Shown in pieces: positions 9,644 through 21,660 of a stretch of DNA of 64,000 nt. The DNA comes from Daucus carota subsp. sativus (lineage: Eukaryota > Streptophyta > Magnoliopsida > Apiales > Apiaceae): positions 2,632,501-2,696,500 of the forward strand of contig NC_030387.2 in NCBI RefSeq assembly GCF_001625215.2. The letters run 5' to 3'. Numbering within the stretch: the first letter of the stretch is position 1; each line of letters starts with the position of its first letter. Below the pieces are notes generated by a model that was not told the origin of the DNA, searched no databases, and worked only from the letters and a program-made list of their open reading frames with translations. The translations under genes and the position numbers were made by a program.

Positions 9644-12600
9644 TCATGCATTCCTACTATCTATAACTCCCCATGCTTTGTGTTTGGCACTTTCTTGCTT
9701 GTACCTTCGGAATTCTCTTAAAACTGCAAGAATAATGTGCATTGACACTGGCAGAAAGAATGGCTGCAAGACGGATCCATGTTAGTGCAGTTCGGAGAAA
9801 ACTGAAAACCATGATTGCATAAATTCTTTGGACAAGAAAAGATAAAACAAGCAGCTATCCACAATTTATGATGCAGGACAGAGGTGGGAAAGTGGTCTAA
9901 TAAGTGATAAAACGTGAGAATCAGCAAGAACCGTAACAATCCATTTATGATTGTATTTGACTCTAATTGACAATCATGCTTACAAGTGTATGATATTCTA
10001 ATAGCTGGTTAACAAGATTTATAGATAATAGGAAACTACCTAATTGATAACCATTGCCTAGCATTATCTACTTCCATATTAATAAAAAAACATATAAACA
10101 AATGAATTACAACCAATTTAATCTTAAACAATACATAATATTGTATTATAAAACCACAATAGTAGAGACCAATAGGTAAAAGCCCACACTGTCATGAAGG
10201 TAACAAAGAAAACATCACACTGTCAGTGTTTTATTCCATTTAGAAAATTATTTTGCCACCAGTTGGTGGGCAAAAATTTAAAATCCAGTAAAGGAAAAAA
10301 GAAATATTGAAGATATTTAGATATTTCAAATTATTATACTCTTATATCTTCATGCAAAAGTCAATGTGTTCATTAAAAAGTCTCCACTAGCAAATTTTTT
10401 AATTATTTATATATTTTGCCAGATTGGCTCCCATATATAAGTATATACCTACTACTTTCACAAAACATAGTAGAAAGTGTTCAGTCTAGAGGGACGAACC
10501 GAGTATACAGCAAAGCAATGCTCAAAAGAGTAGTAGCTCACAGACATCATAGATGGGTGAAAAAAGGCATCCTCTGCCAATATTCTAGCTTCCCTTGAGG
10601 ACACTGACAATAAGTAAAATATGTATTAGTACTCACATGGAAGTATATGCAATTTACTTGCATGATACCATGAGTTTACAGCCTGCAATTGATCGAATTA
10701 ACATACTGTAATCAATCAAATTAACATACCAGCTGATGCATCAGAAATTCCATAGGAAGCATTACTTCGAGCCACTTTTGCAGCTTCAAGAGAAAATTTT
10801 ACCTGTAATGTAATGAGTAACGATAATGTTGAGTGAATCATTTCTACCTAGACAGTTGTACATAAACTTAAAACTACATATATTATATTTGCATGTCATG
10901 TTTCCCTCAAATTATATAAAAAGGTAAGTTATAAACAACCAGTTGCATGCAATATTATAGTCTTAAAAACCATGACCCTGCAACTATGATGTGAAAAAAT
11001 TTAAGAAAAGACAGAACACTTGTCAGGAAAAGTAGAGCCGCGCACTATACCTCACAAACATTAGAAAGAAAAAATGCTCGTCCAATCACAGGAGAGAGAG
11101 ACACAAAAATTTGTTAAAGCTACAAAGAGAGTTTTCAATATAGAACTGGAGATATTAATTAGGTGGAGGTGGAAGTAATATCTTACAAAAATTATTCATA
11201 GTGACCCCCCCCCCCCCCCCCCCCCCACAAAAGCATTATTGTATGTTGCTTCTAAAAGAAGGCCTAGATAGACTTCTATAGTTCTATATACTCGTAATCT
11301 TCAGGAAGGTTATATCATAATCATAATGGTGCTTAGACCATCTCATATGAATAGATTAACACTGTAAACCTACTTTTATATTCATTCACTGACTAACCTG
11401 TTTTCCAATCTCATCCTTGATAATCATCCTTGGAAGTGACTGGACCTGCATGGATAGGAGCTCTTACAACCCAGAAATATCACCCAAGTGCTCATAAAAA
11501 TTGAGAAGAGAAAGACATACTAATCGGGAAAGTGATCCAAGGGTTGTACCACACTGAAGTAGATTATAGCATGTGTGTTGGCGTGACAAGAAATCCATTT
11601 CCCTACAGATAATTACAAAGAAAACAGTTGCAGCAGGAATATATCAATTGAGATGTCCAGACAGGAACGCATTAGTCAAGATGTTTACGTTTAAGCTTTT
11701 GAGGTAGTGGTATATCTCAATAATATAACTTACCATTCTGTAAAGCCCTTTCCGGTAGATAATAGAGTAAATGTGGTCGAAGCATCATGATAGAAGCTAC
11801 CAGAGTTCAAACCAAATATTTGTCGGAGCTGCCCAAGGAAAACTTCGAATACCTTTTCTAAATCCTGTTTCAGAATGTCCATCGATCAATCCTGATAGAA
11901 TAACTCTAAATCACCATTAAGTCATATATAAGTCTGCAATCCCATACTCTCGATGCTTTATTACCTTACAGTACTGTTTATATTTGATGTTTGGAATTTC
12001 TTTTAGATTGTCTCTCTCTATCTTTTATATATACATATATATGACATTGGTCCATAAAGAACATTATAGAATTAGAATCTAACCTGAAAATACATTTAGA
12101 TTCTAATTTTAAACAAATTAAGTTTTTATTGTGAATAATAATAGAATATATCATGGACTTGCAACAAATTTTTTGAACTAAACATGGCAAGAAATTAAAG
12201 CTATAACAAACGAAACATGCATAATAGCAAATTGCTATGTTTCCTATTCTGTAAAACATGGTAACATGGAGCTGCAGAGACATCAAACATAAAGTTACAG
12301 AGAAACTAAAGCTTATTGCTTGTATACTTGTACACTTTATTCTACCACATCACATCCCTGAGATTGAGGTTCTCACCTGTGGTGAAATCTTGTTCCTCGA
12401 ATGAGAACCTCCAAAATCTCTCACGCAACGTGGGGGATTCCAAACAACTACACCACCCCACATCTGCAATATTAGAACCCACACTTCATGCTGAGTTCCA
12501 AAAAGAAAAAATAACTGAAACATCAAAACCTTAATCCGTAGCATCTCACTGGAGATATGAAGCCATTTGTCATAGAAATCTCTCCATTTGGAAGTTGTAG

Positions 12601-15600
12601 CAGAAGTGGGCATTCATTAGCCGATGGCACGTATCTGGCAATACAGAGAATCCATATATGCATTAGATATTGTAAAGGTTTACATATTAGCTTTTTATCT
12701 TTGTAATAACTGAATCCCAACTGAAAAAAGATAAATTTCGAAGAACATGTGAAAATTTTAGTAAAGTGTTTTTTGATACATTTACTTGAAACTTACAACT
12801 TATTTCCCTTTAATAAGATGTGTTTTACATAGAAGGAAATATGAAAATCCATGCTTTGAATAAAGTAAACCATTGTTTTGAAGAAAAATGATACTATCTC
12901 ACCAGTACTGTAAATGGAAGTAATTAACTAAGTCAAGGTTGTACTTTTAACACTCCACTTTTCAGGAAAAAGATACTTTTTTAGAAAATTATAGAGTTAA
13001 AGAATATACACCACAAATTGCAAAATCTTTGATCGTCCACCAGCTGCAATGGAAGTATCCAAGTGCCATTCATTTGAGTTCACCTGTAAAATATTTTAAC
13101 AGTATATGCTTAAAGAGGGTTGACTCTGGAAAATTAACACGTATCGTGATTCAATAACATAAGCTTAACACCAGAAGAGGTGCTTCTGGTCAGTCTATCT
13201 AGGGGAAGGGAAAAAGGAGGGAGGCAATAAAAAAGGACGTTATTTACACATTTAGGTTTTAAACCAAATTGTTTTTCATACAGTTAAAATAGATGAGAGA
13301 ATTATTAAAATGACTGATAAAAAGATAATTGCTACAGAATCAGATCATAAAAGAGGATATAATACAAACAATTAACTGAAGGGAATAAGATAAAGACAAA
13401 TCAGGCAAAGAATGGCAGCAAGCCAAAAGGATAAATTACTGATCCAAAACTCTCAAAATGTAAAGAACAGAAATGACCATTATATCTGAAAACTTTGTGT
13501 TCTACAATGTTCAGTTTATGTGTCATGATTTAATTTGGCATATAAGTAAAGAGCTCATGTGCGTGTGTGAGCACCTTTGTGTATGCATGTTTGTGCACAT
13601 GTATGTATGGACTTACAAAGAAAGGCAAATCTTTTGTTCTAAAGATGTAGCTCTCCTTTTCTTTATCCCAATTTGCAAATGAAGACATAGGAGTGTGGTA
13701 TAAGACCTGCATGTGCAAATAGAAAAAGTAATCTAAGTATGATAAGGATGCTTAATTAACCTAAATTTCGAATAAACCAATAGAATTCTGAGAGAACTAT
13801 AGTGTAGTTTATACTACATACCTGACTTTCAGTGCTTATATTGGCTAAAGGTGCCAAAGTCCTAATAATAGGAGCCAAAAGAATCTCATCTATCTCTTGA
13901 AAATTCCTACAGAAGCCAGGATAGGGGGATGGAAGAACATTAGAAGGCGGGCATAAGCATCAACTTTTATGTGTGAACATAGTTTTAGGTCATTACGGAT
14001 TATCCTAGTTCCCCTATAGAATACACTATTAAAAACTTACAAGAAAAGGATATCTGATAATAGTACCATACCAATCATACACCCAATCACGGGGATCAGC
14101 ATTCAGCAAATTAAAAGAAAGCACTATTCTCCCATCAGCACCCACCGGCATAAACTCCGAATGAATCGACCCATTTCTAGTTCCTCCATTCACAAAAACT
14201 TTAACAAATACTTCTGCTACCATCTCAACAGCTTCATCCACCTCTGAAACCCGACCCACAATCCACGCATGCCTATTCTTCCCAACCACAGCCCTAATTT
14301 CTTCATCTTTACTCACCACCACTACACGATAAACCTTCCCACTTCCCTCTTCATCGCCTCCCAATACTTCATTCAGATACTCATCAAATCTTTCATCATC
14401 CTTCAACATCTCTTCCAAATTCCCCTCCTTAATCCTCCCACATTTCCACAATTTAGCCGCCTCAACATCTCCACTTTCCTTACAATCACCTCCAGACTCA
14501 ATTGTCACCGAAACACTGTAATTGTTCCCACAACTACCACAAACATTCTCACTACTACTTAACTTCCGCATATTCTCCAACACCGAAAATGCTAACTTAT
14601 CTACACTCACCTCCCTAGAATCAAAATCAACAAAAACGACATGAAATCTACACAAAAATATTAACGGATGCGAATCAATCGAATTCGAGAGCGTGTCCAT
14701 TTCCGTAAACGGAATCGGCGAGCGATAAATCTCTATCGACTTGAGGAAAAACGGAACACCTATAACCAATACTCAAAAACTTCATCAGCAAATTGCACTT
14801 CAACACCCTTAAAACAGAAAAATATGTACCCAAAAAACATCAGCAACTAAATTTTAAACTAATAACATAAACATACTACTAACAGCATAAAAATGCCTAA
14901 TTAGCTCATACAAGTAAAATATACTTATATCAGTAGTTACGATCAAACTACACATAAGTGAATCATAAAAATCAAAATTTGATAAAAAAAATATCAAAAC
15001 TTAACAGTAATTAAGCCCAAAAATCAAAACTTTACAGTAATTAAGCACAGAAACTAGGGGTGTACATGGTTCGGGTTGGGCGGTTTAACGGATTTGTTAA
15101 CCCAACCCAATCATTTCGGGTTTTTAAAATTTCAACCCAACCCGAACCGTATAAATTTGTAACCCAAACCAATTTGTAGTACTTCGGTTTGAATCGGATT
15201 GGTTTGGTTTGATTGGATCGTGTAAATTTGTAACACGAACATTTATATTTGTTTGCTATTTAAATAGATTAATTTAAGACCACAAATACATTTAAGTACC
15301 AAATGAAAATAGTATTCATGTTTGTGTGCTCTTAAACGAGCATAGTAATGAATTTAATCTCATATTCACATTCATACATTTAATCATATACATTTAAGTA
15401 GCAAACAAACATTGTTATCTTGAATTTAAGGAGCACACAAATACAATAAATCAAGTAGACTAGACTAATATGTGATGGGTTAGATAAATTTTACATGTTC
15501 TCGTACATTTTAATCGGGTTGGGTTGGATCGGTTTACAAAAACTGAAACCCGTGTCCAACCCAATTAAATCGGGTTAATACTTTTTTAACCCAATTACGT

Positions 15601-16149
15601 ATCGGGTCAAAAAAATTCGGATTGGATCGGGTGAGATATGGTCGGTTTGGGTTGGCTTGGTCGGTTTTACCAACCCGTGTACACCCCTAATACAAGCATA
15701 TAAATCCAAAATATGCAGTAACTAAGCATAAAAATCAAAAACCTAACAAAAATAAGCACAAAATCACAACTTTACAATAATTAAGCATCAAAATAAAAAC
15801 TTCACTGTAATTAAGCATAAAAAGCACAACTTCACAAGTAAGTACGCATAAAAATCAAAACTTCATCAGTAATTAAGCATAAAACCTAAAACTTTATAGT
15901 AATTAAGCATAAAAATCACAACTTTACAGCAATTAAACAATAAAATCGAAATATTACAATAAATAATGCATGAAAAGAGCTTAAAAGAGGTGAAAATGTA
16001 CCGGAGAGGAAGGAGAGGAGAACGGAGATGGTGAGAAAGAGGCGTTTGAAACCAGGTTTAGATTTTCGCATAGTTTTGGGATCGAAAAGTTCGGGAGTCG
16101 AAACCCCTGGTTGTTCTTCTCGTTGAGAAGCTTCTGGATGCTCCGCCAT
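9644..16149 (-). CDS. PIGS: PIG-S, GPI transamidase subunit (GPI17 homologue), 13 exons, 604 aa
   Basis: Exons on the minus strand: 16149-16002, 14759-14072, 13906-13822, 13706-13617, 13083-13010, 12634-12550, 12463-12377, 11864-11734, 11602-11521, 11445-11398, 10802-10730, 10603-10500, 9763-9644. All introns are GT-AG and the phases join into one open frame of 605 codons, close to the length of plant PIG-S. The protein has an N-terminal membrane segment (KRLFLTISVLLSFLSGVPFF, residues 35-54) and the family blocks EFMPVGADGRIVLSFNLL, DWVYDW, VLYHTP, NEWHLDTS, YVPSANECPLLLQLPNG, WGGVVVWNPP, AEDAFFHPSMMSVSYYSFEH. A second membrane segment follows close to the C terminus (PFFLPVSMHIILAVL). PIG-S belongs to the ER complex that attaches GPI anchors to proteins. 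Intron 1 contains a hAT-like MITE and intron 10 a 22-base C run. No lesion seen. Confidence 0.93.
11205..11226. repeat. Homopolymer of 22 C within a PIG-S intron
   Basis: An unbroken run of 22 C on the plus strand (G on the transcribed strand's RNA), inside the intron between 10803 and 11397. Such runs are often length-variable and prone to sequencing error, so the exact length is uncertain. Confidence 0.85.
15055..15689. mobile_element. hAT-like MITE in PIG-S intron 1, 635 bp
   Basis: The ends are TAGGGGTGTACATGG and CCGTGTACACCCCTA, inverted copies with one mismatch. Next to each end lies a run of (AC)CCAACCC / GGGTTGGG motifs, a subterminal repeat style common in non-autonomous hAT elements. 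The 8 bases on either side (ACAGAAAC and ATACAAGC) agree at 5 of 8 positions, perhaps a decayed target duplication. No transposase frame is present. The element is removed with the intron and should not alter the protein. Confidence 0.65.
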
Positions 16150-16490
16150 TGCTGAAGTTGAGTGAGGTTTCTACAATAATCGCCGATCGAAGATGACAAT
16201 ATATGAATATTTATTCAAGTGTCTTACTCTTTCAGTGTCATTCAAAAAAAGTTTAGTTGGATTTGTTGAATTCACCGACTTTAAATCCCCTGTTCGATCC
16301 TTTAATCCCGACTAATTCACTACCTACAAACTACCAGGGTGATTCGATTTCTAAAATTTCAATTTGGTTCATTAATCCTGACTAATTTTCTACAAATTAT
16401 TTTTGTGATTTGATTCTTAAACATGATTGCTAAATGCAATTCAAAATTGCTTAATGCAAATCGGGAAGATTACATTGCTATCCTTCTTAA
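16150..16490. promoter_or_regulatory. Upstream region of PIG-S
   Basis: This 340-bp stretch holds the presumed promoter and 5' UTR of PIG-S (transcribed leftward). The region is AT-rich, with two degenerate copies of a roughly 60-bp segment containing CGACTAATTC/CTAC and GATTCGATTTCTAAA. No clear TATA box can be assigned. Confidence 0.4.
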
Positions 16491-16954
16491 ACGGGGTGTA
16501 TTCGATTGGGATTTTAATGCATTGTTTTTAGTCTATGGATTTTAATGGATTGTATGGGATTTTGATTTTGTGCGGAATTTTGATGAAATGTCGCAGAGTT
16601 GATAGGATTTAGGTACAATGCTTCAAAATCCCATTGAATTTGGTGGGATTTCAAAAAACTTAAAATACACTGAAGAATGCCACAAAATCCATCATTTTAT
16701 GAAATGAAAAAAAATCCATCAGCATTTGAATACCATCAGATTTTAATGGATTTTAAACAATCCCAATTGAATACCATTGGATTTTAAAGCATAATTTAAA
16801 ATCCCAATTGAATACCACCAGATTTTGTAGCATAATTTAAAATCCCAATCGAATACCTCAAGATTTTAATAGATTTCAAACAATCCCAATCGAATACCCT
16901 CGGATTTCATGAATGCAAAAAAATGCTTTAAAATCCCAATCCAATACACCCCTC
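16491..16954. mobile_element. MITE family A, copy 1 (TAA target site)
   Basis: The termini GGGGTGTATTCGATTGGGAT and ATCCCAATCCAATACACCCC are inverted repeats with one mismatch, and TAA lies just outside both ends (16488-16490, 16955-16957). The interior consists of repeated segments of the type AATCCCAATTGAATACCA followed by GATTTTAA, in both orientations. No coding frame. A second, more diverged copy lies at 50098-50552. TAA duplications suggest a PIF/Harbinger-type mobiliser. Confidence 0.72.
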
Positions 16955-17162
16955 TAAGTTTTGAACGTATGTGTTAACGGGTACCTAATTAATGCATAGT
17001 CTAGTTTTCTGTTTAATCCTTTAATAACCTAAAATTACTCAGGTGCATTGTACCCTAATTTATCCTGAATCATAACATTATCAACATAATACAGTACTGT
17101 ATAACTTAACACAACATTCATACTCGTATCTTTGGGTACATGTATTTATATTTTTAATATAA

Positions 17163-17687
17163 CTAGCCCGTGTGAAATAAAATTCATAATTTATTGTTTA
17201 AATTTTAATATTATTTTATTAATATTTTAATATTAATGAGTTGAATTTTAATTAAATTTTATTACTCAACTGATTATACTTTCTTATGAAAATTTAGCTC
17301 TTACAATTTATTATCTATTTATAAATATTTTTCTATTAATATGTGATAACTTTTTATTCCATTATTTTTAAATCAGATTTCATATTTCGTATATCTTTTC
17401 ATCTTTTTATGTATGAAAAAAGATTTTTAGTTATACGGAGGTTTTTGTTAATTAAAAAAAGAGATTTAAAATTATATATTTATAATTTTATTTTTAACAT
17501 CGTTGCAATTCTTTACAAAAATATAATATGATAATATATTGTCGTGAGTATTTTTAGTATTTAAATTTTTTTAATAATATAAGAGTAATAGACCTATAGG
17601 GAGAGATTGCCAAACCAAAAATTAAAATTAAAATTGTGGATTACAAATTATACCCATGTTAGCTTATTATAATATAATAAGTATAGA
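17163..17687 (-). mobile_element. Short non-autonomous Helitron, copy 1
   Basis: On the minus strand the element starts TCTATACTTATTATATTATA (after an A) and ends CTAG followed by T, the standard Helitron borders with an A/T insertion site. The subterminal CCCGTG half of the 3' hairpin remains but the second half has decayed. It shares interior blocks (for example TTTAATTAAATT and ATTATTCAACT) with the copy at 20112-20900. It encodes nothing, so it would depend on an autonomous relative. Confidence 0.62.
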
Positions 17688-18489
17688 TTAGTAGTTAGAT
17701 TTTCCATATTTAATAATTCATATTTATATTTATATATATATGCAACTCATGTGAAAAATAAAATATGACGTATTGACATGCGATTGAATTATAATATGTA
17801 AGTATTTCAAACATATGTAATATTATAATATGCATTTGATATTTATTAAATTTTATATTGTATGTTTAATATAAAGTATTTTTATCATTTATTTTTAACT
17901 TATGTAATTTAGTACTTTTAATTTAATATAAGTTATTAGTATTAATTAATCAATTCTTATCTTAGAGAAAATTATACTTTTACTCATCTATTAGAAAAAA
18001 CATCCGTTGAAAAAACATCCGTTGAATACTTTGTTTTTAAAAAAAATCATATATTTTATAAAATAAAACTATAATAATAAATATAAATGAAAATAAAACA
18101 CCTTTTATATTGTTTTATAAAAAATTAATAAATATTATTCCGTTTTTGTGCAATTAAATAATATTATATTAAATTTATAACTTAATAGTCACAAATAAAT
18201 CAATAATATATTTGACCTTAATGTGTATCTTGAGCCTAGAGTCTGCTGTGCGCGTAGAGTCTGTGCGAATAGTGCGCATAGAGTCTGTGACACATTAATG
18301 AGGGTTCATTAGGAGGATATAAAAGTAATATACTAGTGTGTACAAAGCAAAACTGATTTGCATTTAGCAGCACCCTTTTTAAATTGCAATTAATTATTAT
18401 AATTGTTTTAAAAAGAACATGTTATATAATAAATTAAATTAATACATTAAATATTAATCCTATGTTACAATACCTGAGTCTACCAGGGT
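17688..18489. other. AT-rich stretch without genes
   Basis: About 800 bp of very AT-rich DNA. I see no coding frame, RNA gene or clear transposon end. Near 18235-18290 a GC-richer block repeats AGAGTCTGTG(C) three times. Confidence 0.5.
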
Positions 18490-18715
18490 CTCCAGTTAAC
18501 CGATCACAAAAGAGGAATTATTTTAGGACCAATCAGAAGCCATTTCTAAATTTTAAACTAATAATATTTCTTCTCAAATTTTTCTTCTACAACTGTATGT
18601 AGTTAACCAGTCTAGAAAATAGGAATTATTTTAGGACCAATCACAAGTCATTTCTAAATTTTAGACCAATCATTCATTTTTCAACTTTCCTTCAACCACA
18701 ATTAACCAATCAGGA
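18490..18715. repeat. Two-unit direct repeat, about 110 bp per unit
   Basis: The segment AGGAATTATTTTAGGACCAA, followed by TCA(G/C)AAG(C/T)CATTTCTAAATTTTA, occurs twice (near 18512 and 18619), each preceded by AGTTAACC. Flanking pieces (ACCAATCA...) suggest a partial third unit near 18700. No coding content; origin unknown. Confidence 0.65.
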
Positions 18716-19242
18716 AAAAAAAAAAAGAAGAAGAAAAGATTATTACTTTGAAGTAAAGATTCTTGTGGGATTTCCTCAGCTGCAATATGTATGAATTATC
18801 TTCACGATGTTCACATCACTTTGTAATTTAGCTTCAATGCTTCAACTTCTTCAAAAGTTGATCATAATTTGTCCTTTAAAGCTCCACTGACATCGACTGA
18901 TTTAGTAAATTCAGAATTGGAAAAATTATCAGTATTAGTTGATTCATCAGGATTTCCGTTAGGATATTCATCAGTATCTGATATCTTTCATCAGTATTGC
19001 TACAGTAACCGATCTTCTTGTCAGTAAATCATCAGTATTCCAGTTGTATACAGCTTTCCATGCTTCCTGGTCCAGATTATCTCACAAATCTCTCATAACT
19101 CTCTTCTCTCATAGTAAAATTTTTCAACTGAATTATTTTGAGATAAGACAGAGATGGATAAGTGTTTCGAAATTTTTTTCTGATGATACTGAGGTTGGAA
19201 ATATATTCATTGTATCGAAAGTGAATTTATATAATTTAATCA
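18716..19242. other. Non-coding stretch with repeated ATCAGTAT motifs
   Basis: Between 18900 and 19050 the motif ATCAGTAT(T/C) or close variants appears about six times at irregular spacing. A 69-codon ORF at 19044-19253 matches nothing I recognise and is probably chance. No gene is supported. Confidence 0.4.
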
Positions 19243-20111
19243 AGGGAAAATAGATTTTTCTGTCACCCAACTTATTATTTATTTGAAAACCTACCACTGA
19301 ACTATAATTTCTTCCTTTTCTGTCACTAATGTTAGGTTCGGATTTTTTTATCACTAAAGTTAGGTTCGGTTTTGATTATTAACACTATGTTATTCTTTTT
19401 AGCATTAATAAAATATAGTGTTAGTCTACAATATTACGGTGGTCTGATATGTGTTTATATCTTTATATGTATTATTACATATGTGTACTAGGTAGTTTAC
19501 CTCGGAGGACGAGAGTTGGACACGCATTTTGAGGATCCTAAAAAATTTAGTTTCAAATATTATTTTATTTTATTTTTTCAGAATAAAATTTAATGTTTGA
19601 ATTTAACGTTGATTTTTTTTCTTTCAAATAAAAACGTTGGATTTTTTTGGTCACTAACGTATGTTTTGATTTGATTATTAATAATATGTTATTTTTTTAG
19701 CATTATAAAAACATAGTGGTAGTCTGCAATATTATGGTGATATGATATTTGTTTATAACATTATATATAGTCATCTATATGTCCCCTGGGTAGTTTACCT
19801 TAAATTACGAGAGTCTACCACGCATTTTAAGAACCTAAAAAATTTAGTTTGGTGAATTATTTTTATGACTCCACAAACATATAGTATCACTTGACTTAAT
19901 TATACTTGAGAATTAATTGTAGATGATAAATTGTTTGAAGTCAGTGATTTAATATTGATAATTTAATGAATTTTTAGAATTCTAATTATATTTTCTTTCT
20001 AATTTTACCACTCATTTATGTCATTATTATTTCCTTCGTTCATCTCATTTATTTATAGTTCTTTACCAGTATTTGGCACATATTTTAAGGTTCACATTTT
20101 TTTATAAAATA

Positions 20112-20900
20112 CTAGCCTTTAACCCGTGCGAAGCACGGGCGGGGTATGTAGTTCGTAATTTATTATTTATAATTTAAATTTTAACATCATTTTATTATTA
20201 TTTTAGTATTAATGGATTGAATTTTAATTAAATTATATTATTCAACTAACTATATTTTCTCCCGATTACTTGAAAATAGACAAACCCTAATATGTGTGTG
20301 TGTGTGTGCGCGCGCGCGCGTGTGTGGATTTTAGTAAATTTAATCCGAATTTTGTACACGTAGATTTAAAAATAAAAAAATCAGAAAATTCAAATCTTTT
20401 CCAAACATAGCCGATCGTGTAATACCTTTGAAAGATCCAGTAATCTAATCAATCGAATTTCAACGTAATTTTGTAATCTTGGTTTTTTTTTTACAACTAT
20501 AACTTTTAAGATTAGAGTTAGAAAGAGTTATGTGATGGTTCGTGTTTATATTGAAATAGAACACGTTAAAGTTATATGAAGGTTCTTGTTAAAAAAAGAT
20601 ATTCAAAATTGTATATTTATAAATTTATTTATAACATCATTATAATTTTTTTTATGAAATATTATATGATAATGAATTGTTATGAGTGTTTTTAGTATTT
20701 GAAACTGTTTAACAATATAATACTAATAGACTCCACATTTGTAGACTTGTAGTACCAAAAAGAGAGTACCAAACAAAAAAATAATAGACTCCACATTTGT
20801 AGACTTGTAGTACCAAAAAAAGAGTACCAAACCAAAAAATATAACTAGAACCTTGGACTACAAATTATACCTATGTTGACTTATTATAGTATAGTATAGA
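20112..20900 (-). mobile_element. Non-autonomous Helitron, copy 2 (789 bp)
   Basis: Minus-strand 5' end TCTATACTATACTATAATAAG preceded by A. The 3' end is CTAG followed by T, and just inside it is a perfect hairpin, CCCGTGC-TTC-GCACGGG (20123-20139). These are textbook Helitron borders. The interior is AT-rich, contains a (TG)n(CG)n(TG)n microsatellite at 20293-20327 and an 80-bp near-exact tandem duplication at about 20720-20840 (ATAGACTCCACATTTGTAGA). No Rep/helicase sequence is present. Confidence 0.8.
20293..20327. repeat. (TG)n(CG)n(TG)n microsatellite
   Basis: An alternating purine-pyrimidine tract of about 35 bp in which TG repeats switch to CG repeats and back. Such tracts can adopt Z-form DNA; no function is implied here. 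Confidence 0.85.
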
Positions 20901-21165
20901 TAGTTCCATAACTTAATTTTGAGATTTCCTTTTTGAGTAAAAAAATTCAAACTCCCGTCGTCTAAGATAAACTACTTAAGACACATATGGAGTACTACAT
21001 ATAAAGATATAAACACATATCAGATCACCATTATATTGAAGACTACCACTATATATTAATAATGCTAAAAAGAAGGGAAAATAGATATTTTACCATTCAA
21101 CTTATTATTTATTTAGAAACCTACCACTGAACTATAATTTTCTTCACTAATGTTAGGCTCGGATT

Positions 21166-21660
21166 TTATTTTCCTCTGACAGTTAGTTCAGATTTGATTA
21201 TTAATACTATATTATCTTTTTTAGTATTATTAAAATATAGTAGTAATCTATATTTAAAACTTTGATATATCTTATTTAAAACTATGCTGGTAGTTCTGAT
21301 TTAATATACTGTGTGTTTCTTATCATAAACTTATATATTTATCTAATCAATTCATCCAAAACCACTCTTGGTTAAGTAAAAATTTGATCTCTAAAGAAGA
21401 CCATTTTTTATGATTTTTACCCCATTTAACTAAATTCGTAGAAACGCATATTGTTTGAAATACATGCAAGTTGCTAATACGTTTGAATTCAGGCCATCAC
21501 TAAGTTTCTCACTCCGCAGCATTATAATTAGCCAGAATCTGTGTTTTGTATGTTATCAGGTTGTATATATTAAAAAACGGATATTGCTACCAAGTCGAAA
21601 GGAATTACATTATTTATTGCCGAGAAGGGAATGCCTGGGTATTGCACCTTATGACCTAGC
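21166..21660. other. Non-coding flank of the young LTR element
   Basis: AT-rich sequence up to the left LTR. A frame from 21455 encodes about 68 residues before running into the LTR. It matches no family I recognise and is not counted as a gene. The last five bases, CTAGC, form the left copy of the target duplication. Confidence 0.5.

Larger units (their letters stand above)
19243..21165. repeat. Scrambled repeat block with direct and inverted copies
   Basis: Three relations are visible. A 100-bp segment containing CAACTTATTATTTATTTGAA and CCTACCACTGAACTATAATT at 19243-19345 recurs in the same orientation at 21075-21165. A roughly 195-bp unit at 19360-19555 (TTAGCATTA..., TAGTTTACCT, ACGCATTTT, AAAAAATTTAGTTT) is repeated directly at 19665-19857. 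Part of that unit (19386-19520) recurs inverted at about 20955-21069. The Helitron at 20112-20900 sits between the copies. This looks like a nested or rearranged DNA transposon whose original ends I could not define. Confidence 0.55.

Noticed and set aside
10416-10598. A 60-codon plus-strand ORF
   Set aside because: Antisense to PIG-S exon 12.
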